From Planctomycetaceae bacterium (GTDB taxonomy: Bacteria; Planctomycetota; Planctomycetia; Pirellulales; Pirellulaceae): 9,805 bases of DNA. The stretch is taken from positions 1-9,805 of the forward strand of contig JAHEAM010000116.1 of NCBI GenBank assembly GCA_024642765.1, written 5' to 3'. This document shows, piece after piece, positions 1-8,486 of this stretch. The notes under the pieces were generated by a model. That model did no database searches and was not told the origin of the DNA. It saw only the letters and a program-made list of their open reading frames with translations. Position 1 is the stretch's first letter. Each line of letters starts with the position of its first letter. The translations under genes and the position numbers were made by a program.

Positions 1-1003
1 CGAAAAGAAAAACATCCAAGACGTCATTCGTGACCGCGTGATGGTTGAACGAGCCGTTGTCGAAGAAGAAGAAAAAATCAAGGACACGAGAGAATTCGCA
101 GCGGCCGATCGTAAGAAACAAGTTGCGGTCACAGCTGCCGAAGAGACTGCTCAACAGGAAATGATCAAAGTCGTCAAAGCCTCTGAAGCCGAAAAAGAAT
201 CTGCTCAACTCAGAGCACAAACTGTTGTGATCCAGGCCGAAGCACAACGTTCAGCGGCTGAAAAGGAAACCGACGCCAAGAAAATGCTTGCGGACGCGGT
301 ACGAGTCGAATCAGCCGCTCGCGGGTTGGCCGAAGCGGAAGTCTTGCAAAAACGATCCGAGGCGGAAGCCAAGGGAAAAGAAGCTCTGGCCACCGCAATC
401 GGAAAAGAAGGCGAGGCAGAAGCGCGCGTTCTCGAACTTAAGTTCTCTGCCGAAGCCCGCGGCATAACCGAGAAAGCAGAAGCAATGAAACTTCTGGACG
501 GTGTCGGCAAGGATCACGAAGAATTCAAGTTGCAGCTGGAAAAAGATAAAGCGATTGAACTTTCTGGAATCCAAATTCAAGGGACCGTCGCTGAGGCACA
601 AGCACGTGTGCTCGGCGAGGCTCTCAAATCTGCCAAGATTGATATTGTTGGCGGCGACGGGGAATTCTTTAACGGCTTGATCAATTCGATCTCGGCTGGC
701 AAGAAAATCGACCGCCTTGTTGGCGAAAGCCAAGTGCTCTCACAGGTTAAAGACACCTTCTTTACGGGCAACAGCGACGACTTCCAGTTGCAGGTTCAAA
801 AGTATATCGAAATGTTTGGTGTTTCCTCAAACGACTTGAAAAACCTTACGATCACTGCTTTGCTTGCAAAGCTAATCTCGCAGTCCGAAGGCGGCATGCG
901 TTCGCAGCTTGAAGAAATGTTGACGTCAGCAGTCAAGTTAGGAATCGGTGACAAAACGGCTGAGTCGATCTCGGGAAAAGGGAAGACGCCGCGAAAAACG
1001 TAG
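1..1003 (+). CDS. Flotillin/SPFH-family protein, C-terminal part (5' end outside window)
   Basis: The reading frame is open from base 2 with no stop upstream, so the start and the N-terminal SPFH/band-7 domain lie before the window. The GTG at 38 and ATG at 41 are internal codons. The 333 visible residues begin with a long Ala/Glu/Lys-rich helix (about the first 175 residues, to base ~530) full of EAE/EAK-type steps, the coiled-coil tail that lets flotillins oligomerise on membranes. A compact C-terminal domain follows, with an IDIVGGDGEFF motif near bases 641-673 and a basic end (KGKTPRKT). Flotillins are membrane-microdomain scaffold proteins. I recall this IDIVGG-type tail from flotillins encoded beside DUF3686 ATPases, as is the case here, which suggests that they work together. 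Two TAG stops in tandem (1001-1006) end the frame. The coil alone could belong to another coiled-coil protein; the C-terminal motif and the neighbour favour flotillin. Confidence 0.82.
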   Translation, partial: EKKNIQDVIRDRVMVERAVVEEEEKIKDTREFAAADRKKQVAVTAAEETAQQEMIKVVKASEAEKESAQLRAQTVVIQAEAQRSAAEKETDAKKMLADAVRVESAARGLAEAEVLQKRSEAEAKGKEALATAIGKEGEAEARVLELKFSAEARGITEKAEAMKLLDGVGKDHEEFKLQLEKDKAIELSGIQIQGTVAEAQARVLGEALKSAKIDIVGGDGEFFNGLINSISAGKKIDRLVGESQVLSQVKDTFFTGNSDDFQLQVQKYIEMFGVSSNDLKNLTITALLAKLISQSEGGMRSQLEEMLTSAVKLGIGDKTAESISGKGKTPRKT

Positions 1004-1149
1004 TAGCATTTTTTGCGATTAGCACTATTGAAGGCGGCTTGTATTCCGCAGTCGTTTTTTAAGCCCGAGCGCGACGATGGCATTTGCTGACGGCTCACCA
1101 AACGCCCAGTCGTCAACCGATTGCGGCAACCCACTATATTCTACTAACT
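1004..1149. other. Intergenic gap between flotillin and AAA+ genes
   Basis: 146 bp with T runs at 1009-1014 and 1055-1060. The only hairpin I see before a T run is GCGG/CCGC (1034-1037 with 1046-1049), a four-base stem separated from the T run by five bases, too weak to call a terminator. TATATT at 1135-1140 could be a -10 box, but it is only nine bases from ATG 1150, which would mean an almost leaderless message, and no -35 box accompanies it. Readthrough from the flotillin gene into the ATPase gene is the simplest reading. Confidence 0.4.
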
Positions 1150-4100
1150 ATGGCCAAACAAAAACAGAATTCCGATCAGCGACGCGCACACGTCCCAACT
1201 ACGGATACAAATCCAACGCAGTTGGAGCGAGGCACCTATGAGATCATTCGCCAACGACTCGCAACACAAGGCGACGATCTCAAACGGCGACTGAACTTAC
1301 TCAATGAATCTCGCCGGGAAGTGTTTGGCTCCATCCCGACCGAATTGCTCTCGACCGAACGTATAACAACTGCCAACAACTGCATCCCGCGCGATATGGT
1401 TCCCGTTGCCGGCCATTTGGTGTTCGGATACAACGTGCAGTTTGGCCTCAAAACCGAAACGCTTTTGGAAGATGTTTTCGCAGTTTACGGTTTTTCGGAA
1501 ACGACCTTTCACGAACAAGCACTCGATCTCCTCGACAACAAACTCTTTCGCGAGGACTTTCACCAACTTTACAAGTACTACAAGGGAACGCGGTTCGTAA
1601 AATTTCACGTTGCCGCTCCTTATATCTACTTCGTCTTCCAAATTGGGAAATCACACAACGACATCAAGGCGTTCAAATGGCGGGTAGCCGGTGACTCGCT
1701 GGAATATATTGACAACCGTAGCGAATTCGAAATCCGCTTGCCTGCCCAACACAGCTTTCAATGGACTCGAGCCGGTCGAGATTTTCACCGAACCGGTCGT
1801 CATCCCCACATTTCGATTGAAGATATCGTATTCGTCGAAACGATCGGCGGGGATCTGACAATCAAAGTGGAAGACAACACCGAATCGGGCTCAGGAATTT
1901 ACGCAGAACCCGTCGAGGACGCCGATCAAACTCTCGATGACGCCGAAACTTTTTATGCGGTCGTGGGCAACGTTGTCCTTTTAAAAATCCGTCCCTTCAA
2001 AGAACAGACATACCGCTATATTGTTTTTAATCGCAAAACACAAACAGCTTTGCGAATCGACTCGATTGCTCGTGCTTGCATTCTTTTACCTGAAGGTCAT
2101 GGGTTAATCTTTGCGAATGGCTATTATTTGCAAACTGGCGAGTACAAAGTTTTCGATACAGATGTCCAAAATTTGCTGTTCGAGCGTCATATCGCTGCAT
2201 CCAACGGCGAAGATCACTTGTATGTCTTTTACAACCCGCTTACCGGCGAGTACGTATTGCTATCGTACAACATGATCGAACAACAAGTGGCAACGCCGGT
2301 CATGTGCCATGGTTACTCCTTCTTTGATAATGGTCATTTGGTCTTTTTCAGAGACTCGGCCGAACCTCAGAAACACCATGCCTTGCAAGTCTGGCAGACA
2401 CCTTATGTCGCCGCGACTCAAACGAGCCAAGTCAACAAAGACTCAATGCTTTACAAGATCGGCAATCGCGACATCGTTCGTGGCATGGCAGAATGCCACG
2501 AGATCATCAATCTTATCGGCAAAGACGACGCCTATGCCGACCTGTATTTGGATTTGGTCAAGAAGTCGACAGGCATTCTGGACAGTTATTTCTGGCTCAA
2601 TGAAACGGCTACGCACCAACTAGCCGAATCGCTTAAAGCTATTCGAGAATCGGCAAAGAGTGCTGTCGATGAGTTTGAAAAAGTCGTGACGATTCGCAAC
2701 AACACTCGCTCCAAATTCCAAGAAACCAAGTCACAGGCTGAAGCGGCAATCAGTCAAGCGGCTCGTTTGCGATACCAAGCAATCGACGATTTCGTTTCGA
2801 CGCTGTCCGAATTACGCAGTGTTCGTGGAAGGTTAATTTCATTACGCGAACTGAAGTATATCGACTTGGAGGCCGTCGCAAAACTGGAAACGGCGGTGGA
2901 AGAAAACGCTAACCTCATTTCACGCAAGTGCATCGAGTTCTTGGCGCAAGATTCTTCGCTGGCCCCCTACCAAATCCGCGTTGACAACCAACGCAATGAA
3001 ATTGAATCTGTCAAAACAGCTGCAGAATCAAAAAGCCTCGATGAGTCGCTGGCTGCAGGCGCTAACGAACTTGAAATGTTGATCGAGATCGTCAGCAATT
3101 TAAAAATCGATGACGCGACCCAACGCACAAAAATCATCGATAACATCTCAACTATCTATTCGCACATTAACCAGACGCGAGCGACGCTCAAAAAACGAAC
3201 GCGAGAGCTACTTTCCAGCGAGGGTGCAGCTGAGTTTGCGTCCCAACTCAAGCTGCTCAGTCAGGCGGTCATCAACTATCTCGACGTCTGCGATTCACCC
3301 GAACGCTGTGATGAATATCTCACGAAATTAATGGTTCAAGTCGAGGAACTTGAAGGCCGGTTCGCTGAATTCGACGACTTCGTCGTGCAATTGGCGGAAA
3401 AACGCGACGAGTTTTACTCAGCCTTCGATACCAAAAAGATGCAAATCATCGAGGGACGCAACCGGCGAGCTGCTGCACTGATGAGCGCCGCCGACCGGAT
3501 TTTGGCTGGCGTCAAAAGTCGCGTTGCCAATTTGGATTCGATCGACGAAATCAACAGCTACTTCGCCGCGGACATGATGATCGAAAAGGTTCGCGAAATC
3601 GTCAATCAGCTTCAATCGCTCAACGAATCAGTCAAAGTCGACGATTTGCAAAGTCGTATGAAGTCGATTCGCGAAGAAACCATCAGGCAACTTCGCGATA
3701 AAAAGGACCTCTTTGTCGACGGCAAGAACATGGTGCGTTTTGGCCGTCACCAATTCTCCGTTAACATTCAGCAACTCGATTTGACGACGTTGACTCAGGA
3801 AGGCAAGCTGTTTTTTCACCTTACTGGCACTAAATTCCTTGAAGCTATTCAGGATGATGGACTAAACTCCTTGCATGACGTTTGGACTCAAGAACTTATT
3901 TCGGAAAACTCCGACGTGTACCGTGGGGAGTATTTGGCTCACTTAATCTTCCAGCAAGCATTGAAAGGCGAAACGCCAATCCCGCTGCCCGAACTTTCGC
4001 TCCTTGCGCCGGACAAACTTGTAGAGGTTGTTCGCGATTTCATGGCACCGCGTTATCGTGAGGGCTACGTCAAAGGGGTTCACGATCATGATGCCGCTTT

Positions 4101-6483
4101 GATCCTCCATGAGTTACTGCGAATGCACTCGAGCTTGGGACTGTTGCAATATGACGCGAACGTTCGTGCCGCAGCTCACTTGTGGCTATGGCATGATCAT
4201 TTCCAAGTACAAAGCACACCATTGCTATCTCAAATCCCAGCCATTGCACGCGCTCACAGCCTGTTCAATGAATGGTCCGGACGCGATCGAATTATCGCTG
4301 CACTTGCGCGCGTCGTACGTGCGGAAGATGGCGTATCAGGATTTCCAATCGATTCGAACGAACAACAGATCGCTCAGTTTCTATTCGATGAATTCCAAAC
4401 GGGGCAGATGCACGTTGACCGCAGGGCGTTCGATCTGGCTGATAGTTTTCTTAGGACATTGGAACAAAAGGGCCTCCACGATACTTTCCGCGCAGACTTT
4501 GGCGTTCTCGACATGTTTGCTCGATTTGAATTGTCACGAGATTGGCTGAACGTTTTTGCTAAAAGCCAAAAGGGAAGCTTTTCGACAGGTACCATCAGCG
4601 AGGCCGCCACCTTGGTTTGCGGTGAACTACCAATACTCGAATGGAGAATTTTGGAGGGCCAAACGTCAACAGCAATATCAGGAGCTATTGGCGAACATCC
4701 TCGCCTCACCCCAACAGGCTACGAATTTGAATTTATTGATTTCAGGCAGCGTCTGAACATGTTTGAAACAACGACTCAGCCGCGTTTCGAGAAATTCGTT
4801 CATACCAAACAGGACCTGTTGACAAAGCGTCGTGAGGAACTGCGACTGGACGAATTCAAGCCTCGAGTCCTAACTTCTTTTGTTCGCAATAAATTGATCA
4901 ATGAAGTTTATCTTCCCCTCGTCGGCGACAATCTCGCCAAACAAATGGGCTCGACGGGCGAACAAAAACGTACTGACTTGATGGGGTTGCTACTATTGAT
5001 CTCGCCGCCTGGCTATGGCAAGACGACTTTAATGGAATACATTGCCAACCGTTTAGGGTTGACGTTTGTAAAGATCAATGGCCCAGCGATCGGGCATCGT
5101 GTCACATCACTCGATCCACAGGAGGCAAACAATGCGAGTGCACGTGAAGAAGTTGAAAAACTGAACCTTGCCCTCGAGATGGGAGATAACGTCATGATCT
5201 ATGTGGATGACATCCAACATTGCAATCCAGAATTCCTGCAAAAGTTTATTTCGCTATGCGACGCAACGCGGCGAATCGAGGGTGTCTTTCGCAGTAGGCC
5301 ACGCACCTACGATTTACGTGGTCGCAAGGTCTGCGTGGTCATGGCCGGAAACCCCTACACCGAGAGCGGCGAAAAATTCCAAATTCCCGACATGCTGGCA
5401 AATCGCGCCGACACCTACAACTTGGGTGACGTCATCGGTGAACACCTCAAGTCATTTGAGTTGAGCTATTTGGAAAACGCTCTGACTTCCAACCCGTCGC
5501 TCCAACGTCTCAACTCCGGTAATCGTGAGGACATCTATGCGTTGATCGAAATGTCGGAAAACGAAGGTGCAGCTCAAGCCTCATTGCAAGGCAACTATAC
5601 TGTTGAAGAAATCAACGAGATGGTGTCGGTGCTCCGCAAGATGATTCGCGTTCGCTCGGTCTTGTTGAAGGTCAACCGCCAATATATTGATTCTGCCGCG
5701 CAGGCCGATGCCTATCGCGTCGAACCGCCGTTTCGGATGCAAGGTTCCTATCGCGACATGAACAAGTTATCCGAAAAAATCGTTCCGATCATGAACGATG
5801 GCGAACTCGACCAGATCATTATCGATCACTATGAGAATCAAGCTCAGACCTTGACGACTGGAGCCGAATCCAACTTACTCAAGTTCCGAGAAATCCTTGG
5901 CATACTGTCAACTGACCAACAAAATCGCTGGGACGAAATCAAACGAACCTTCAAACGTAACCTCGTGCTGGGAGCTGCCGGAAACGACAATGTCGCCGGG
6001 CAACTTATTGGACAAATCTCAACGATCACGGAAGGCCTGAGCGAAATCCGGGGCGCGCTGTCCCAAGGCCTGGGTGCCTGGCTTCAGAATCGGCCCACCG
6101 AGCAAGACGATTCGCCGATGCAACAACTTACATTAAGCCAGCTCGGTGCCGGCGTGAATGAACTTGCGAAGTTCAATCAATCGCTTGAAGAAATCAAAGG
6201 CCTGCTTGCTCAACAGCCTGCATCCGGCGAAGCTGCACGATCTGCAAACGAACCACAACGCATCCAAGTGGTGAACAAGGTTCCTCAAGCGTTTCTAGAA
6301 ATCATTCGCTATCAATTCGAAACGCTACAACATTGGTTAGACCCATTAACCAAACTCGCCGAATCAAATCCCCCTGCCAAACAAGTCTCACAAAAGGCAA
6401 AACGCATCGCACGCCAATACAAAGAGATTGTAAAAGAACTCGAAAAAACCAACTTAGACGTCGATTCATCGCCAGAAATGTGA
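1150..6483 (+). CDS. Giant DUF3686 / AAA+ ATPase ('DNA repair ATPase' family)
   Basis: 1777 residues counted from ATG 1150. An in-frame TTG at 1084 would add 22 residues (MLTAHQTPSRQ...) that do not look like the family; the family-like sequence GTYEIIRQRL starts at residue 28, so I prefer the ATG. No Shine-Dalgarno precedes either start. Order of parts: DUF3686 domain (about 28-440; CIPRDMV at 79, FGYNVQFGLK at 92, GGDLTIKVEDNT near 232); charged coiled coil (about 485-855); mixed helical linker with HDHD at 978-981; AAA+ module (about 1275-1545); helical tail to 1777. In the AAA+ module, Walker A is SPPGYGKTT with Lys1291, Walker B is VMIYVDD with Asp1353-Asp1354, the sensor-1 segment is AGNP with Asn1401, an arginine-finger candidate is Arg1419 in LANRAD, and a sensor-2 candidate is Arg1535 in GSYRDMNK. 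The ATPase should be active and probably forms a ring. No nuclease, helicase, signal peptide or membrane segment is visible, so it is probably cytosolic. The 'DNA repair' name is inherited. Lying 146 bp after the flotillin gene, it likely acts as that protein's partner ATPase. The family call is firm; the cellular role is unknown. Confidence 0.9.
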   Translation: MAKQKQNSDQRRAHVPTTDTNPTQLERGTYEIIRQRLATQGDDLKRRLNLLNESRREVFGSIPTELLSTERITTANNCIPRDMVPVAGHLVFGYNVQFGLKTETLLEDVFAVYGFSETTFHEQALDLLDNKLFREDFHQLYKYYKGTRFVKFHVAAPYIYFVFQIGKSHNDIKAFKWRVAGDSLEYIDNRSEFEIRLPAQHSFQWTRAGRDFHRTGRHPHISIEDIVFVETIGGDLTIKVEDNTESGSGIYAEPVEDADQTLDDAETFYAVVGNVVLLKIRPFKEQTYRYIVFNRKTQTALRIDSIARACILLPEGHGLIFANGYYLQTGEYKVFDTDVQNLLFERHIAASNGEDHLYVFYNPLTGEYVLLSYNMIEQQVATPVMCHGYSFFDNGHLVFFRDSAEPQKHHALQVWQTPYVAATQTSQVNKDSMLYKIGNRDIVRGMAECHEIINLIGKDDAYADLYLDLVKKSTGILDSYFWLNETATHQLAESLKAIRESAKSAVDEFEKVVTIRNNTRSKFQETKSQAEAAISQAARLRYQAIDDFVSTLSELRSVRGRLISLRELKYIDLEAVAKLETAVEENANLISRKCIEFLAQDSSLAPYQIRVDNQRNEIESVKTAAESKSLDESLAAGANELEMLIEIVSNLKIDDATQRTKIIDNISTIYSHINQTRATLKKRTRELLSSEGAAEFASQLKLLSQAVINYLDVCDSPERCDEYLTKLMVQVEELEGRFAEFDDFVVQLAEKRDEFYSAFDTKKMQIIEGRNRRAAALMSAADRILAGVKSRVANLDSIDEINSYFAADMMIEKVREIVNQLQSLNESVKVDDLQSRMKSIREETIRQLRDKKDLFVDGKNMVRFGRHQFSVNIQQLDLTTLTQEGKLFFHLTGTKFLEAIQDDGLNSLHDVWTQELISENSDVYRGEYLAHLIFQQALKGETPIPLPELSLLAPDKLVEVVRDFMAPRYREGYVKGVHDHDAALILHELLRMHSSLGLLQYDANVRAAAHLWLWHDHFQVQSTPLLSQIPAIARAHSLFNEWSGRDRIIAALARVVRAEDGVSGFPIDSNEQQIAQFLFDEFQTGQMHVDRRAFDLADSFLRTLEQKGLHDTFRADFGVLDMFARFELSRDWLNVFAKSQKGSFSTGTISEAATLVCGELPILEWRILEGQTSTAISGAIGEHPRLTPTGYEFEFIDFRQRLNMFETTTQPRFEKFVHTKQDLLTKRREELRLDEFKPRVLTSFVRNKLINEVYLPLVGDNLAKQMGSTGEQKRTDLMGLLLLISPPGYGKTTLMEYIANRLGLTFVKINGPAIGHRVTSLDPQEANNASAREEVEKLNLALEMGDNVMIYVDDIQHCNPEFLQKFISLCDATRRIEGVFRSRPRTYDLRGRKVCVVMAGNPYTESGEKFQIPDMLANRADTYNLGDVIGEHLKSFELSYLENALTSNPSLQRLNSGNREDIYALIEMSENEGAAQASLQGNYTVEEINEMVSVLRKMIRVRSVLLKVNRQYIDSAAQADAYRVEPPFRMQGSYRDMNKLSEKIVPIMNDGELDQIIIDHYENQAQTLTTGAESNLLKFREILGILSTDQQNRWDEIKRTFKRNLVLGAAGNDNVAGQLIGQISTITEGLSEIRGALSQGLGAWLQNRPTEQDDSPMQQLTLSQLGAGVNELAKFNQSLEEIKGLLAQQPASGEAARSANEPQRIQVVNKVPQAFLEIIRYQFETLQHWLDPLTKLAESNPPAKQVSQKAKRIARQYKEIVKELEKTNLDVDSSPEM

Positions 6484-6563
6484 TCCTGAAACGCGAGCTG
6501 AAGGGACTCCTCGGTGTACACAACCCGAACCTAATTGGAATGCCATTCAGAACTGAAATCGGT

Positions 6564-6569
6564 TAGAAT
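6564..6569 (+). promoter_or_regulatory. Possible -10 box upstream of the toroid gene
   Basis: TAGAAT matches the sigma-70 consensus TATAAT at five of six positions and lies 36 bp before ATG 6606, a sensible distance for a short leader. No good -35 box sits 16-18 bp upstream; TTGGAA at 6535-6540 is too far away (23-bp spacer). If real, it would separate transcription of the toroid and ClC genes from the flotillin/ATPase pair. Single-hexamer matches are common by chance. Confidence 0.2.
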
Positions 6570-6591
6570 CTTAAACTCACCGTTTATTTTC

Positions 6592-6598
6592 AAAAGGG
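6592..6598 (+). promoter_or_regulatory. Weak Shine-Dalgarno-like sequence before the toroid gene
   Basis: AAAAGGG lies with seven bases between its last G and ATG 6606. It pairs only partly with the anti-Shine-Dalgarno sequence, but it is the only purine-rich ribosome-site candidate in front of any of the three visible starts. It agrees with the signal peptide in placing the start at 6606. Confidence 0.4.
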
Positions 6599-6605
6599 CT
6601 CTCCA

Positions 6606-8486
6606 ATGTTATTTCTTGGCCGACTAATTCTGGTTTGCGTCGTTTGTGCATTTGTTTTTGGCGACATCAATTTGTCTGCGGCACCACGGCAGGAAAAGAA
6701 CACCACACAAAAGAAGCGAGTCGTTCCCAATGATCAGTCGGAGAAGACCGGCTCAGCGATCCATTGGGAAAGCGATTTCGCAGCAGCCAAAAAATCTGCC
6801 GATGAAACTGGCAAACCCATTTTCTGGTACGTACCAACCGTCAAAGGCACGTTTATGGACCGCAAGCCAGTGATTGATCGCTACATGCTGGCCGGTCCAT
6901 TTAGTTGGCCAGCAGTTGTCAAATTAATCAATACTCACTTCACGCCACTAATGTGTCCACCCAAAGACGATCAGGCCAAAATGTTCGGTATCGAAGTTTA
7001 TCGTTTCGTCGAACCTGGCTTTCTCGTAATTGGAACCGACGGGGAAATCATGTTGTCGGCGGACCGGCTTACGACGTTGAATCCAAATTGGTTATTCAAA
7101 CAAATTGCCAACACGCTTGCGTCTCCTCCGCAATGGGACACATTGGCCTATGAAGCAGCAGAAACACAATCGCCACAATGGTGGGACAAAGTGTTTGCAA
7201 GTAATTGGCAACTTGGCGAAGAAGAAATTGAACAACTTAAAAAATCAGGCGATGCTGAACTTGAATTACTCGCTGGAATGATTTTGTTTGCCAAGGGCAA
7301 TCAAACCGCTGCAAAAGAACAATGGCTGAACGTAGCTAAGAGTTATCCTGAACATCCGTTAGGATGGAAAGCGTCATGCGAATCCCAAGGCATCGGCCCC
7401 TTTGTACGTGGATTTGAAGTTTTTGGAGACGTTCCCGAATCGCTTGGGCCAGAAGGCGAAAGTCATCGAATTAATAGCGGCACCAAATTGGGAACGTTTT
7501 CCGAATCGGAACTTTGGAATCGAAGTATTGACTATTTGCTGCGCATGCAAGATTCCTCCGGCGGTTTTTTCGATAGCGACTACGATTTCGGCGGCTACGA
7601 CAGCCTGCCGAACGTTTATGTTGCTGTCACATCACTGGTTGGCATCGCATTGATCGAAGCCCGTGAACATTGCGATGACAAGCCGCGTTTAGCTAAAATC
7701 GACGTTGCTATCGAACGCGCCGTAAATTACGTGACTGACGAAACGCACGTGAACTATAATGACCGCGACGAAATCTTATGGGCTCAGGCCTACCGTTGTC
7801 GTTTCCTCTCGGAACTCAATCGCTGCCCAACGATTCAAGTTCCTGACAACGCCTTACAATTGGCGGTCGATAAACTTCAGGCCATTCAACTAGACAACGG
7901 CAGTTGGTACCACGAATATGCCAATGCGTTCGTGACAGCCACAGCATTAAACTCATTGTATGTGGCCCAGAAAAACGGCGCAAATCTCAATAGCGAGAAA
8001 GTTCAAAAGGGTCTAAAGCGTCTTGCAACTCAGCGCCACGAAAACGGCGCCTACCCCTACGACACGCGACGCCCTGGTCGCAACGACGAGGGTACAGACC
8101 GTGATGTGGATGCTAGTGGAGGTCGGATATCCATTTGTGAATTAGCCAGACGACAATGGGGCGAAATCAACGACCAACAACTAGTCGATGCAACTACGGT
8201 ATCGCTCGACCACCATCATTTAATGGCCGTCGCGCTCAAGTATGACAATCACACCTCGACTCTTGCTTATGGAGGTTTCTTTTTTTGGTATGACATGCAA
8301 GCGCGAAGTGAAGCAATTAGCATGATCGAAAACCAGACAGCCCGTATCGAACTTGCCCAAAAACAACGCGAGCTAATTCTAGCTCTGCCAGAAATTGATG
8401 GTTGTTTCGTGGATTCACACGAGTTGGGACGCTGCTATGGAACGGCAATGGCATTGATCTCATTGGGGCAACTCACAGAAAAATAA
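6606..8486 (+). CDS. Exported thioredoxin-like / prenyltransferase-like alpha-alpha toroid protein
   Basis: 626 residues. The N-terminus is a signal peptide: Arg6, a hydrophobic core (LILVCVVCAFVFG, 7-19) and probable cleavage near Ser24-Ala26 before a polar stretch. Residues ~52-170 resemble a thioredoxin fold (WESDFAAAKKSADETGKPIFWY at 54-75, later EPGFLVIGTDGE), but no CXXC follows the first strand; the place is taken by VPTVKGTFMD. Redox activity is therefore unlikely. A TPR-like helical link spans about 190-260. From about residue 300 to the end come toroid repeats of the prenyltransferase/squalene-cyclase fold: LLRMQDSSGGFFD (~314-326), LQAIQLDNGSWYHEY, LATQRHENGAYPYD and the final GRCYGTAMALISLGQL. 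The Asp-rich DXDD-type catalytic motif of squalene-hopene cyclases was not seen, so terpene cyclase activity is not supported; a binding or scaffolding role outside the cytoplasmic membrane is more likely. The substrate is unknown. Planctomycetes carry many such secreted proteins. Start ATG 6606 is supported by the signal peptide and an AAAAGGG seven bases upstream. Confidence 0.8.
   Translation: MLFLGRLILVCVVCAFVFGDINLSAAPRQEKNTTQKKRVVPNDQSEKTGSAIHWESDFAAAKKSADETGKPIFWYVPTVKGTFMDRKPVIDRYMLAGPFSWPAVVKLINTHFTPLMCPPKDDQAKMFGIEVYRFVEPGFLVIGTDGEIMLSADRLTTLNPNWLFKQIANTLASPPQWDTLAYEAAETQSPQWWDKVFASNWQLGEEEIEQLKKSGDAELELLAGMILFAKGNQTAAKEQWLNVAKSYPEHPLGWKASCESQGIGPFVRGFEVFGDVPESLGPEGESHRINSGTKLGTFSESELWNRSIDYLLRMQDSSGGFFDSDYDFGGYDSLPNVYVAVTSLVGIALIEAREHCDDKPRLAKIDVAIERAVNYVTDETHVNYNDRDEILWAQAYRCRFLSELNRCPTIQVPDNALQLAVDKLQAIQLDNGSWYHEYANAFVTATALNSLYVAQKNGANLNSEKVQKGLKRLATQRHENGAYPYDTRRPGRNDEGTDRDVDASGGRISICELARRQWGEINDQQLVDATTVSLDHHHLMAVALKYDNHTSTLAYGGFFFWYDMQARSEAISMIENQTARIELAQKQRELILALPEIDGCFVDSHELGRCYGTAMALISLGQLTEK

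Noticed and set aside
180..480. Ala/Glu-rich repetitive DNA resembling tandem repeats
   Set aside because: The repetition is at the amino-acid level, typical of a flotillin coiled coil; codons vary and there is no fixed DNA repeat unit.
311..733. 140-aa open frame on the - strand
   Set aside because: It lies wholly inside the flotillin coiled-coil coding region, has no recognisable domain or ribosome site, and is explained by the codon bias of the + strand gene.
1034..1060. Possible intrinsic terminator after the flotillin gene
   Set aside because: The stem is only four base pairs (GCGG/CCGC) with an eight-base loop and a five-base gap before the T run, too weak to support termination.
1084..1149. 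In-frame TTG start giving the ATPase 22 extra N-terminal residues
   Set aside because: The added residues show no family likeness, there is no Shine-Dalgarno before the TTG, and ATG 1150 begins a polar N-terminus leading straight into the family-like segment.
4109..4549. 146-aa open frame on the + strand inside the ATPase gene
   Set aside because: It is a +1-frame shadow of strongly coding sequence; its composition is odd for a protein and the true frame runs through without a break.
6484..6605. Hairpin CGGT...ACCG before a T-rich stretch as a terminator after the ATPase gene
   Set aside because: The four-base stem with a 15-base loop is what chance would give, and the T tract is interrupted.
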